A stretch of 64,000 nucleotides of DNA from JBBAGC01 sp964491265 (GTDB lineage Bacteria > Spirochaetota > UBA4802 > UBA5550): positions 144,647 to 208,646 of the forward strand of contig CAZBFP010000003.1 in the NCBI GenBank assembly GCA_964491265.1, given 5' to 3'. This document shows, in pieces, positions 49,494 through 58,883 of this stretch. The notes under the pieces are model-generated. The model saw only the letters and a list, made by a program, of their open reading frames with translations. It did no database searches and had not been told where the DNA came from. The translations under genes and the position numbers were made by a program. Every line of letters starts with the position of its first letter. The first letter of the stretch is position 1.

Positions 49494-50516
49494 TTGACTA
49501 CTTTTATAATAGCTGAGTTATCTGCAAATCACGACCATGATATTAAAGTTGCTCTGCAGTCTATCAAGGTTGTTATGGAAAGCGGAGCTAATGCAGTTAA
49601 AATTCAGACTTATACAGCTGATACAATTACACTGAATTGTTCAAATAAATATTTCATGATTAATCATGAAACTTTATGGGACGGTAGAGTTCTTCATGAT
49701 CTATACAAAGAAGCCTACACCCCATGGGAATGGCATGATAAACTGCGTGATTATGCAGAGTCTCTTGGCCTTGTATTTTTCTCCACCCCATTTGATTTCA
49801 CCGCAGTTGATTTTCTCGAATCAAAAGATGTGCCGATTTATAAAATTGCTTCTTTTGAAATAACCGATATTCCCCTGATTGAATACACTGCTTCAAAGGG
49901 GAAACCCATGATTATATCTACAGGTATTGCCACTATAGGGGAAATACATGATGCTGTTGATGCCTGCAGACGAATGGGGAATACAGATATAACGCTGCTT
50001 AAATGTACTTCAAGCTATCCTGCACCAGTTGATGAGGCTAACCTGAAAACCATGGTTAATATGAAGGAGACCTTTGGGGTCAAAGTCGGTTTGTCTGATC
50101 ACACTATGGGTAGTGATGTTGCTGTTGCAGCTGTTGCTCTGGGCGCTGAGGTTATTGAAAAGCATTTTATACTCGACCGGAACATAGGCGGTCCTGACGC
50201 GGAATTTTCCATGGAACCTGCGGAATTTAAAATAATGGTTGATTCCATACGAAATGTTGAAAAAGCTCTTGGTCGGGTGACTTATAATCTTTCGGAGAAA
50301 ACAATGAAAAACAGGGAGTTTTCCCGTTCTCTTTTTGTTGTTGAAGATATAAAAGCCGGGGAATTTTTTACAGAAAAAAATGTACGGTCAATCAGGCCGG
50401 GATATGGTTTACCGCCTAAGTATTTAAAAGAAATTTTAGGGAAAAAAGCTCATATTAATTTAATGAAAGGTACTCCTATCGAATGGCATATGATTGACGT
50501 ATCGATAATTTTTTAA
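49494..50516 (+). CDS. pseI: Pseudaminic acid synthase (PseI)
   Basis: The 340-residue NeuB-family enzyme condenses the Pse hexose with phosphoenolpyruvate. It begins at TTG 49494 after GGAGG with TFIIAELSANHDHDIKVALQ, has KIQTYTADTITLN, KIASFEITDIPLI, LSDHTMGSDVAVAAVALGAE and a C-terminal SAF domain (REFSRSLFVVEDIKAGEFFT). The NHDHD and TADTIT variants distinguish PseI from LegI. It is GC-richer than its neighbours on both sides. Confidence 0.93.
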   Translation: MTTFIIAELSANHDHDIKVALQSIKVVMESGANAVKIQTYTADTITLNCSNKYFMINHETLWDGRVLHDLYKEAYTPWEWHDKLRDYAESLGLVFFSTPFDFTAVDFLESKDVPIYKIASFEITDIPLIEYTASKGKPMIISTGIATIGEIHDAVDACRRMGNTDITLLKCTSSYPAPVDEANLKTMVNMKETFGVKVGLSDHTMGSDVAVAAVALGAEVIEKHFILDRNIGGPDAEFSMEPAEFKIMVDSIRNVEKALGRVTYNLSEKTMKNREFSRSLFVVEDIKAGEFFTEKNVRSIRPGYGLPPKYLKEILGKKAHINLMKGTPIEWHMIDVSIIF

Positions 50517-51941
50517 ATGAAAAATTTGATAGCAGTAATAAAAAATATACGCAAAAATAATTTTTTTCTACATTCAAAAAATTATTTATTGGCAGAAATA
50601 TTTAATAAGGGTTTAGCCTTTTTCACAATACCTATTTTTACAAGGCTGTTATCTCCTGAAGAGTATGGTATTTTAGCAATATTTACCTCAATAATTACTA
50701 TTTTTACTGTATTCATGGGTTTAAGTATTCAATCCTCTATAGTTGTAAAGTATTATGATCATGATGATGATTTTCCTGAATTTTTAGGTACTAATATTAT
50801 ATTTTTAGTATTTAATAATGTTTTGATGATAACCATCTGTTTGGTTTTTTGTTCACAAATTGCTTCTCTATTTTCAATAAAAGAAGATATATTTATAATC
50901 GCTGTAGTTATTAGTAGTTTTATTTGTTTTATTCAATCAGAATTATCATATTTACAGGCAAGTCAAAGAAGCAAAAAGTATGTAAGAATTTCTGTGGTTA
51001 GAAATTTCTTTGTTACCTTATTGGCGGTTATATGGACTTATTTGCTTCATGAAAACAGGTATTATGGTAATGTGTATTCTCAGTTTTTAGTTTTAGGTAT
51101 TATTTTTGTATTTGTTTTATTTAGTATTAGCAGGGTAGCAAATTACAACTTTAGAATTAAGCATTTAAGATATGCCTTATTGTTTTCTATTCCGTTAATA
51201 CCGCATACTCTGTCAGGGGTTATCCTGAGTCAATTTGATCGCGTAATGATCAATCAATTTTTAGGAAGCCATGAAGTGGGACTTTATTCTCTGGCTTTTA
51301 ATGTAGGCTTGTTAGTTGCAGTTTTTGTAGGTGCTCTTAATAATGCGTGGGTTCCAATTTTTTTTGAATCACTTAAAAATAGATCTTATGATAAAATTCA
51401 AAGTTTAGCAGAAAAATATTCAAAAGTTGTTCTGATTGCGGCGTTGGGCTTGATACTTTTTAGTAAAGAAATAATTATTATTATGGCTGATAAGCAATAT
51501 ATTGATGCTTATAAAATAGTACCTATTTTCGCATTATCCGGGATAATAAATTTTTTATACACTTTGTTTGTGAATTACTCGTTTTACGAAAAGCGAACCG
51601 GATTTATTTCTATAATTTCCTTGCTCACTTGCTCTTTAAATGTTTTGTTAAACTATATTTTTATTCCAAGATATGGTTATGCAGGTGCTGCATGGGCAAG
51701 TTTGCTGTCATATATCTTATTATTTGCTTTAAATTACTGTTATGTTAGATTTGTATTGCAACTTAATACAATTAAACTTAATAAAATATTCTTTGATATA
51801 TTAGTTTTACTAATTGCTTTTTCTGTGCATCTGATGTTCACATCAGATAATATGTTTTATGATATTATAATTAAAATATTATTGATGGTGTTTACAATTA
51901 TATATTTTTTCAAAAATGAATTATTATTCTCTTCACGGTAA
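50517..51941 (+). CDS. Oligosaccharide flippase (Wzx type)
   Basis: The 474-residue protein has about 12-14 hydrophobic helices with the Wzx entry NYLLAEIFNKGLAFFTIPIF, TRLLSPEEYGILAIFTSIIT and the later RYGYAGAAWASLLSYILLFA. It would flip the undecaprenyl-linked repeat unit across the inner membrane. It begins directly after the pseI stop and is strongly AT-rich. Confidence 0.9.
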   Translation: MKNLIAVIKNIRKNNFFLHSKNYLLAEIFNKGLAFFTIPIFTRLLSPEEYGILAIFTSIITIFTVFMGLSIQSSIVVKYYDHDDDFPEFLGTNIIFLVFNNVLMITICLVFCSQIASLFSIKEDIFIIAVVISSFICFIQSELSYLQASQRSKKYVRISVVRNFFVTLLAVIWTYLLHENRYYGNVYSQFLVLGIIFVFVLFSISRVANYNFRIKHLRYALLFSIPLIPHTLSGVILSQFDRVMINQFLGSHEVGLYSLAFNVGLLVAVFVGALNNAWVPIFFESLKNRSYDKIQSLAEKYSKVVLIAALGLILFSKEIIIIMADKQYIDAYKIVPIFALSGIINFLYTLFVNYSFYEKRTGFISIISLLTCSLNVLLNYIFIPRYGYAGAAWASLLSYILLFALNYCYVRFVLQLNTIKLNKIFFDILVLLIAFSVHLMFTSDNMFYDIIIKILLMVFTIIYFFKNELLFSSR

Positions 51942-52222
51942 GAAAAAACTTTCGGTGGAGTTGAAATGTTTGAGATATTATTTTATAGAATGCGTAATCT
52001 TAAAGATCGCTACAGAATTTTGACTTTTAATAAACGATAATAAACGAGTTGCAAATGAAATCATCAATTTTGGGATATAATTTTAAAAAAAGTTATTGAA
52101 CATAAACTGAATAGAAAAACTTCAGTTTGTATTAAATTTTACATTATATAGTAGTTGTTACAATTTTTTTAAATTTTTGACCTATTAAAAAAATATTTCA
52201 TTTTATTTTGGACGGTATTTCT

Positions 52223-52825
52223 ATGTTTAATATTTTTGAATATTATTTATCAAAACTAATTAAGAAGTTTCATTTAAAAGCAATTAAAAAAAGTAATATT
52301 CATAAAACATCTGGTGTTTGTGCAGGGTGTCATATCGTTGAGTCAGAAATGGATCGGTATTCTGATATTGGTTATGATTGCACTGTAGTTAAAACAAAAA
52401 TTGGAAGTTTTGTGTCTATTGGATCAAATTGCAGAATTGGTGGTGCAGATCATACAACAAGCTGGGTATCAACATCACCAGTATTTAATGAAAATAAAGA
52501 TCATTTGTCCAAGAAATTTTCAAGACATCAATTTAAGAATACAGCTATAGGGCATGATGTATGGATTGGCGATTGTGTGTTAATTAAAGCCGGTGTAGAA
52601 ATTGGTCATGGTTCAGTTATCGGAATGGGAAGTGTTGTAAAAAAAAATGTACCACCATATGAAATATGGGCAGGTAATCCTGCTAAATTTATTAAGAAAA
52701 GATTTGATGATGAAATTATAAAATCTTTGCTAAATGTTAAATGGTGGGATTTCAGTGAAACAAAAATTTCAGAAAAGGCGTTATTATTTAATGATGTTGA
52801 AAGATTTATTAAAGCAGAGCATTAA
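52223..52825 (+). CDS. Left-handed beta-helix O-acetyltransferase (CatB/WbbJ-like)
   Basis: The 200-residue protein has hexapeptide repeats (KIGSFVSIGSNCRIGGADHT, DVWIGDCVLIKAGVEIGHGS) and the family end EIWAGNPAKFIKKRFDDE. It probably acetylates a sugar of the glycan. ATG 52223 is preferred; a TTG at 52208 adds five residues. The gap 51942-52222 is AT-rich and holds nothing recognisable. Confidence 0.88.
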   Translation: MFNIFEYYLSKLIKKFHLKAIKKSNIHKTSGVCAGCHIVESEMDRYSDIGYDCTVVKTKIGSFVSIGSNCRIGGADHTTSWVSTSPVFNENKDHLSKKFSRHQFKNTAIGHDVWIGDCVLIKAGVEIGHGSVIGMGSVVKKNVPPYEIWAGNPAKFIKKRFDDEIIKSLLNVKWWDFSETKISEKALLFNDVERFIKAEH

Positions 52826-52905
52826 ATTTTACAATCAATGTCTTATTTGTTTTTTATATGCTATAATAAAAATTACCACAATAACGTAATGATAAGGAAA
52901 TTATA

Positions 52906-53838
52906 ATGAAAACTTTTTCACGATTAAAAAAACTTCTGATATATGCTCGATATTTTTATTTAATTTTTCAGATATTTAAGTTAAGAAAAAGTATCGTGGA
53001 ATCTGATGAATGTGTTGTAATTGGTAATGGACCATCTTTAAATGATAGTTTAACTATGGACATCAATTTTATTAAGAGCAAAAAACTTTTTTGTGTAAAT
53101 AATTTTGTAAATAGTGAATATTTTACAAAATTAAAACCTGACTTTTATGTATTAACAGATTCAAATTATTGGGATAAAGATGTCTATGCGATTTCTCAAG
53201 ATATAAAAAAAGGAGATGTTGGTAAATATTCTAAGATAACAATTGATTATTTTAAAGTTGTTATGGAAAGTCATAATGATTTTTTTAGTAATATTATTAA
53301 TAAAACGAAATGGGAATTGAATTTGTTCGTACCGCTCCAAAGTAAACCTACAGGAATTTTTGATAAATTGGCCAAAGAAAATGATCATATAAAAATCATA
53401 TATTATTCTATGATACCTTTTAATTTTAAATTTTCTTTCATCCGTCATTTTTTATATAGATTAAACGTTTGTATGCCAACAGCTCAAACAGTCTTGCATG
53501 CAGCTACTTTTTTAGCATTAAATTTAAATTTTAAAAAAATTTATCTAATTGGAGTTGACCATTCATGGCATGAAGATTTAGTTCTTGATAAGAATAATAT
53601 TATTTACACTAAAGATAAACATTTTTATGATCAAGATAAACAAAAAATGACTCCTTTCGTTTTTGATATAAAGACTGGTTCTACTCCAAAAATGTATGAA
53701 GTCTTTTTTGAACTTCATATTATGTTTAAAAGTTATTTGTTTTTAGACAAATATGCAAAGAGCATTGGAGCAAAAATATATAATAGCAGTAAAAAAACAT
53801 TTGTTGATGCATTCGAAAGATATGATAATACTATATAA
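52906..53838 (+). CDS. DUF115/MptE-like protein, possible nonulosonic-acid transferase
   Basis: The 310-residue protein begins with a short amphipathic region, then VVIGNGPSLNDSLTMDINFI, a Rossmann-type nucleotide loop of the DUF115/MptE-like family, and later MPTAQTVLHAATFLALNLNF and IYLIGVDHSWHED. This domain is the core of Maf flagellin glycosyltransferases that transfer Pse and Leg in flagellated bacteria. The present protein is shorter than Maf and lacks the flanking domains. Its place in the Pse locus supports a glycosyltransferase role, but that is inferred. Confidence 0.75.
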   Translation: MKTFSRLKKLLIYARYFYLIFQIFKLRKSIVESDECVVIGNGPSLNDSLTMDINFIKSKKLFCVNNFVNSEYFTKLKPDFYVLTDSNYWDKDVYAISQDIKKGDVGKYSKITIDYFKVVMESHNDFFSNIINKTKWELNLFVPLQSKPTGIFDKLAKENDHIKIIYYSMIPFNFKFSFIRHFLYRLNVCMPTAQTVLHAATFLALNLNFKKIYLIGVDHSWHEDLVLDKNNIIYTKDKHFYDQDKQKMTPFVFDIKTGSTPKMYEVFFELHIMFKSYLFLDKYAKSIGAKIYNSSKKTFVDAFERYDNTI

Positions 53839-53895
53839 GGAAACATTTTTTAAAATGTTCATTTATGCTGGTTATAGATAGGAGTAAAATACAGT

Positions 53896-54981
53896 ATGAT
53901 TTTTTTTTGTTTTAGTCTGGTTTTTTTATATAGTATAAATAATATCCAAATTGCTAACATATTATATTTTTTTTATTTCATTAAAAACTATATAGTTGAT
54001 GAAGATAAATTAAAGATAAATTTTAATCTATCATTTGTATTATACTGTTCATTTGTTGTCTGGGTGTCATTATCAACAATTGCTTATTTTGTCGAAATGC
54101 AGTATTTGGATATTCGTTTTATTGTAAAGTATTTGTTTACTTTGCAATATGCAGTTTTAATAATGCCACTAAAGTTAAATGAAAAAAAATTTGAAGTATC
54201 TATTTATAGGTTTTCAATAATATTATCAGTAATGATAATATTATTATTTTTTTACTTTGCTATATTTAATCGTGAATTTTTGATCATTGGTATGCAGACA
54301 AGACTTTGGGCTGTTGATTTTATTCCTGGTTGGCCAAATTCTACTCCCATACCACTTCTATTAGGCTTGTGGTTATCATTCAGAAATCAATTCGGTTTTA
54401 TAGGGAAAATTATAATTTATATTGCTCTTATTTTAACATTTTCACGAGGTGCATTGTTGGGTCTATTGTTAATTACCGGATTTTTTGTGTATTCCTTTAT
54501 TGTTAGAAATTTTAAACGCAGCTGGCATCTGTTATTAGGTTCAGTAGCTTTAATGATAATTATAGTATCAATTGTTTTTCAAACTGAACTGGCATCAAAA
54601 CTATATTTTCATGATAGAGCGGATATTTTTCGATATTTTATGCTTTACTTTGAGAATCGACCGCTATTGGGTTATGGAGGTAATACATTTGATCAGTTAA
54701 AACACATTCAGGTTTCATATACTCCTTATCTTGATTGGCCACATACTCATAATTTGATTCTTGAAATGGTTTTAAGATATGGTGTAATTGGTGGTTTACT
54801 TTTTACAGCATATCTTATGTCTGTTTTTCTAAAAATAAAAAATACAGAAAAAAAGGCAATGTTCGCAATTTTATTTTTTTTAGGTTTATTTCAGACATTT
54901 ATGCAGGAATTTATATATATATTTTTTTTAAGCTATTTAGCCAGCGAGTACAAACAAGTTCCAACAATGAATAAAAGTTAG
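53896..54981 (+). CDS. O-antigen polymerase/ligase-type membrane protein (Wzy-like)
   Basis: The 361-residue protein has about ten membrane helices and a periplasmic loop with DRADIFRYFMLYFENRPLLG, GYGGNTFDQL and WPHTHNLILEMVLRYGVIGG, the His-containing signature of the O-antigen ligase (Wzy_C) family. With the flippase it implies Wzx/Wzy-dependent assembly. Very AT-rich. Start at ATG 53896 after AGGAGTAAAATACAGT. Confidence 0.85.
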   Translation: MIFFCFSLVFLYSINNIQIANILYFFYFIKNYIVDEDKLKINFNLSFVLYCSFVVWVSLSTIAYFVEMQYLDIRFIVKYLFTLQYAVLIMPLKLNEKKFEVSIYRFSIILSVMIILLFFYFAIFNREFLIIGMQTRLWAVDFIPGWPNSTPIPLLLGLWLSFRNQFGFIGKIIIYIALILTFSRGALLGLLLITGFFVYSFIVRNFKRSWHLLLGSVALMIIIVSIVFQTELASKLYFHDRADIFRYFMLYFENRPLLGYGGNTFDQLKHIQVSYTPYLDWPHTHNLILEMVLRYGVIGGLLFTAYLMSVFLKIKNTEKKAMFAILFFLGLFQTFMQEFIYIFFLSYLASEYKQVPTMNKS

Positions 54982-54993
54982 GATAAACAGAAA

Positions 54994-56133
54994 ATGGAGA
55001 AATTTAATTATAAGATCTGCACCACTTGCGTTATGGACACAACCGACCCAAATATAACCTTTAACGAAAAAGGAGTTTGTGAACGATGTACCCAGTTCCA
55101 TAAAGACATTCTCCCGTCATGGAATTACGGCAAAGGTAAAGAGCCTGAGCTTAAAGTAATTGTAGATAAAATTAAGAAAGATGGTAAGGGTAAAAAATAC
55201 GACTCTATACTCGGCTTAAGTGGTGGTTTTGACAGCTCCTATATGCTGCATTTTGCAGTTAAGGAACTTGGCCTGCGTCCTCTGGTTTTTCATGTGGACG
55301 CAGGGTGGAATGAGCCCCTGGCTGTACAGAATATAAAGAAAATAACAGATAAACTGGGTGTTGATCTAAAAATTGAAAAAATGAACTGGCAGGAGATGAA
55401 AGATCTTCAGCTTGCTTTTTTCAAGTCCGGGGTGCCTCATCTTGATACACCTCAGGATAACGCTTTTGTGGCAATTCTTGATAAATTCGCTAAAGAGAAT
55501 AAAATAAAATATGTTCTTAACGGCGGTAACATCTCTACTGAGGTAATAGTAAATCCTAATAGCTGGGGTTATTGGGGCACTGATTTAACTCACAATAAAG
55601 ATATAGTAAATAAATTCTGTACTATCCCAATTGTTGAATACCCCTTTACAAGCGTTATAAAACGAAAAATAGTAATGCCTTATATATATGGCATTAAAGT
55701 CTTAAAGCTGCTTAATTATACACCATACATTAAATCTGAGGCTGAAAAACTGCTTAAAAAAGAATATGGATTTATCCCTTATGAGCAGAAACATTTTGAA
55801 GATATCCTTACCAAATTTATAGAGGGTTACTGGCTTCCTAAAAGATTCGATTTTGACGTCAGAAAACCCCAGTTTAGCAGCCTTATACTGACAGGGCAGA
55901 TGACCAGAGATGAAGCTTTAAATAAAATGAAAATACCCCCCATAGCAGAGAAAGAGGGAGAAGCTCTATTTCTTAAAGTGGCAGCAATGCTTGAAATAAC
56001 TGCAGATGAGCTTAATAATTATTTCAAAATGCCTCGCCGGACATACAGAGATTATAAAAATCGTAATTGGATGTTCGGAATAGGTTCTAAAGTAATGTTC
56101 CACCTTAAACTTGATAAGTTAATCAGGAAATAA
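54994..56133 (+). CDS. N-acetyl sugar amidotransferase (WbpG/PseA/LegA family), first copy
   Basis: The 379-residue ATP-dependent enzyme turns a sugar acetamido group into acetamidino. It has a Cys-rich head (CTTCVMDTTDPNITF, GVCERCTQF), a PP-loop (ILGLSGGFDSSYMLHFA; Phe replaces the usual Val), DTPQDNAFVAILDKFAKEN, and an end PRRTYRDYKNRNWMF. Ammonia should come from the HisH/HisF pair downstream. A tandem paralogue follows at 56286. GC content rises here after the AT-rich stretch before it. Confidence 0.9.
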   Translation: MEKFNYKICTTCVMDTTDPNITFNEKGVCERCTQFHKDILPSWNYGKGKEPELKVIVDKIKKDGKGKKYDSILGLSGGFDSSYMLHFAVKELGLRPLVFHVDAGWNEPLAVQNIKKITDKLGVDLKIEKMNWQEMKDLQLAFFKSGVPHLDTPQDNAFVAILDKFAKENKIKYVLNGGNISTEVIVNPNSWGYWGTDLTHNKDIVNKFCTIPIVEYPFTSVIKRKIVMPYIYGIKVLKLLNYTPYIKSEAEKLLKKEYGFIPYEQKHFEDILTKFIEGYWLPKRFDFDVRKPQFSSLILTGQMTRDEALNKMKIPPIAEKEGEALFLKVAAMLEITADELNNYFKMPRRTYRDYKNRNWMFGIGSKVMFHLKLDKLIRK

Positions 56134-56285
56134 ACAAGTTTACATAGATTTTACATAGAAAAAAATTAGAATTTGACTCCCTGTCCTTCTGATAATTAGT
56201 TTTATTGTTCTCCTGAATGTTTTTTGAGAATAGGGGACAGCCAGCCTCTATAATAACACTATTATCATTTAAGGATGTAAAATCA

Positions 56286-57425
56286 ATGAAACAATTATCT
56301 TATCAGATTTGTACAAACTGCATTATGGATACATCAGATCCTAAAATAATATTTGATGAGAATGGGTGGTGTGATTATTGCAATAATTTTCATTCCAGCA
56401 TTATGCCTCATTGGCATCCGGATGAAGCAAGTGAACATGAAATAATGAGGATTGTTGATAAAATTAAGCGTGACGGAAAAGGGAAATCTCATGATTGCCT
56501 GATTGGCATAAGTGGCGGTGTTGACAGCTCATATGTTGCATATGCTGCAAAAGAAAAATTCGGTTTACGGCCTCTTCTTTATCATGTTGACGCCGGGTGG
56601 AATACACAGATTTCAGCAAATAATATTGAAAAGCTTGTTGATGGCCTCGGGCTTGATCTGCACACGGAGGTTGTCAACTGGGAAGAGATGAAAGATCTTC
56701 AGCTTGCTTTTTTTAAAGCCCAGGTTGCTCACATCGATACTCCTCAGGATCATGCTTTCTTTGCATCTCTTTATAATTTCGCTTCAAAGAATAAATTTAA
56801 GTATATACTTACAGGCGCGAATTACTCAACTGAGTGTGTTCGGGAACCGTTAGAATGGCATTATCATGCCTCAGATTTAAAGCAGTTAAAAGATATACAT
56901 AAGAAATTCGGTACCAGTCCGTTAAAAACCTTCCCCCTCGCAAATATTCTTACTTATAAAATTTATTATAGATTTGTTAAAGGTGTTAGAGTAGTAAAGC
57001 CATTAAATTATATCCCCTATATAAAAGAGGAGGCCATGCATCTGCTTGTAAATAAATATGGCTGGCAGAAATATGCTCATAAACATTATGAATCACGTTT
57101 TACCAGGTTTTATGAAGGATACTGGCTCCCTGAAAAATTCGGATTTGATAAAAGACGTGCCCATTTTTCCAGTTTAATTTTAACAAAGCAGATGACCAGG
57201 GATGAAGCCTTAAAAAAAATTTCAATGAAAGCTTATGACGATGAAACAATAGCACAGGATTTTGAATATATTGCAAATAAACTTGGTATAACAGTGAAAG
57301 AATTGAAAGACATTATGGAAGGACCTAATAGGTCATATCGGGATTATAAAAACCAAATGGCTGTCATGGAATTGGGTACTAAAATTCTCAGAATTATCGG
57401 TGTTCAACGGTCAATCATCAGATGA
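56286..57425 (+). CDS. N-acetyl sugar amidotransferase (WbpG/PseA/LegA family), second copy
   Basis: The paralogue of the preceding gene has CTNCIMDTSDPKIIFDENG, WCDYCNNF, PP-loop IGISGGVDSSYVAYAA, DTPQDHAFFASLYNFASKN, and GPNRSYRDYKNQ. ATG 56286, preceded by AAGGATG, is the natural start; the longer frame from 56217 is not. It overlaps hisH by 4 bases, so this copy is the one directly coupled to the glutaminase. Two copies could serve two different sugars. Confidence 0.9.
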   Translation: MKQLSYQICTNCIMDTSDPKIIFDENGWCDYCNNFHSSIMPHWHPDEASEHEIMRIVDKIKRDGKGKSHDCLIGISGGVDSSYVAYAAKEKFGLRPLLYHVDAGWNTQISANNIEKLVDGLGLDLHTEVVNWEEMKDLQLAFFKAQVAHIDTPQDHAFFASLYNFASKNKFKYILTGANYSTECVREPLEWHYHASDLKQLKDIHKKFGTSPLKTFPLANILTYKIYYRFVKGVRVVKPLNYIPYIKEEAMHLLVNKYGWQKYAHKHYESRFTRFYEGYWLPEKFGFDKRRAHFSSLILTKQMTRDEALKKISMKAYDDETIAQDFEYIANKLGITVKELKDIMEGPNRSYRDYKNQMAVMELGTKILRIIGVQRSIIR

Positions 57426-58036
57426 TAACAATAATTGATTATGGTCTTGGAAATATTAATGCATTTGCTAATATTTACAAAAGCCTTAATATTCCGGTGA
57501 AGATTGCATGCAGCTGCGATGATCTTGCAGATGCTTGTAAACTGATACTGCCGGGAGTGGGTTCTTTTGATGCTGCCATGCAGAGCCTTGACCGTTCCGG
57601 AATGAGGGGGTCTATTGATGAGCTAGTTTTATCAAAGCATGTCCCAGTTCTTGGTATATGTGTCGGGATGCAGATTCTTGCTGAATCAAGCGAGGAGGGA
57701 CTTTGCCCGGGTTTGGGCTGGATTAAGGGGAGAGTTAAAAAATTCAACCCGGAAGTAATGGATAAAAATTATCCTCTCCCGCATATGGGGTGGAATAGCG
57801 TCAAATCCCGGCAACGGTCTGGTTTATTTAAAGATTATGAGTGTGATGAGAGATTTTATTTTCTTCATTCCTATTATCTGGAGTGTGATATGAACGATAA
57901 TATTCTCGGTACAACTGACTATGGTTTTGAATTTTGTTCTGTTGTTAATTCATTCAACATTTACGGTGTTCAATTCCATCCTGAAAAAAGTCATAGAGCC
58001 GGGATCAGTTTATTGAAAAATTTTGCGGAGTTGTAA
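57422..58036 (+). CDS. HisH-like glutamine amidotransferase subunit
   Basis: The 204-residue class I glutaminase has the fold and triad of HisH: Cys in VPVLGICVGMQILAESSEEG, His and Glu in YGVQFHPEKSHRAG, plus KLILPGVGSFDAAMQSL. In glycan loci (wbpG-hisH2-hisF2 in Pseudomonas) it supplies ammonia to the amidotransferase rather than to histidine synthesis. No other histidine genes are near. Confidence 0.93.
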   Translation: MITIIDYGLGNINAFANIYKSLNIPVKIACSCDDLADACKLILPGVGSFDAAMQSLDRSGMRGSIDELVLSKHVPVLGICVGMQILAESSEEGLCPGLGWIKGRVKKFNPEVMDKNYPLPHMGWNSVKSRQRSGLFKDYECDERFYFLHSYYLECDMNDNILGTTDYGFEFCSVVNSFNIYGVQFHPEKSHRAGISLLKNFAEL

Positions 58037-58037
58037 T

Positions 58038-58817
58038 GTGCTGAATCCAAGAATTATACCCTGTTTACTGGTTCATAAAAAAGGGCTTGTTAAAACCGTA
58101 AAGTTCTCTTCACCAAAATATGTAGGTGACCCAATAAATGCGGTTAAAATATTTAATGAAAAAGAAGCGGATGAGCTCATTGTTATTGATATTGATGCAT
58201 CAGTTGAAAAAAGGGAGCCTGATTTCACTATGATAGGACATCTTGCGGCAGAATGCCGCATGCCTCTTTGTTACGGAGGCGGGATAAAAACTCTTGAACA
58301 GGCAAAAAAAATTATAGGCCTCGGAGTTGAAAAAGTGGCTGTTAGCTCAGGCATTATATCAAATCCCGGCCTGATTCCTCAAATAGCATCAGAAATAGGA
58401 AGTCAGAGTGTTGTGGCAGTTCTGGATGTTAAAAAAACCGGCAGGGGCCCCGTATATGAAATATTTACCCACAATGGCAGAAAAAAAACCGGCATTTGCC
58501 CGGTTGAATTTGCTGAGAAAGCACAATCCCTTGGTGCTGGTGAGGTTGTTATTAATTCAATCGACAATGACGGCCAAATGAAGGGATATGATATGGAGCT
58601 TGCAAAGATAATTGGTGATGTAATAAATATTCCCATGACTATGCTTGGCGGGGCAGGTTCATTAAATGATATTGGAACACTTATAAGCAATATTGGTATC
58701 GTCGGATGCGCTGCCGGAAGTCTTTTTGTTTTTAAAGGTACCTATAAAGCTGTTTTAATAAATTATCCCTCCCGGGAGGCAAAAAATAAAATTATAGATG
58801 ACTTTTTTCAGTATTGA
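58038..58817 (+). CDS. HisF-like ammonia-channel subunit lacking the catalytic Asp11
   Basis: GTG 58038 gives a protein of 259 residues beginning MLNPRIIPCLLVHKKGLVKT. In HisF the segment is CLDVKDGRVVKG with catalytic Asp11; here that position is Leu. The second catalytic Asp (AVLDVKK, corresponding to Asp130) remains. The rest is a normal HisF barrel (CYGGGIKTLEQAKKIIGLGV, GGAGSLNDIGTLISNIG). Loss of Asp11 fits a role as ammonia conduit for the sugar amidotransferases instead of cyclase. The longer frame from 58023 overlaps hisH. Confidence 0.92.
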   Translation: MLNPRIIPCLLVHKKGLVKTVKFSSPKYVGDPINAVKIFNEKEADELIVIDIDASVEKREPDFTMIGHLAAECRMPLCYGGGIKTLEQAKKIIGLGVEKVAVSSGIISNPGLIPQIASEIGSQSVVAVLDVKKTGRGPVYEIFTHNGRKKTGICPVEFAEKAQSLGAGEVVINSIDNDGQMKGYDMELAKIIGDVINIPMTMLGGAGSLNDIGTLISNIGIVGCAAGSLFVFKGTYKAVLINYPSREAKNKIIDDFFQY

Positions 58818-58883
58818 ATTATTTTTCGATTATTGAAAAATAAATCACATCCCCGTGGTTTCCCTGAGTTTAAGGAGAGTCAA

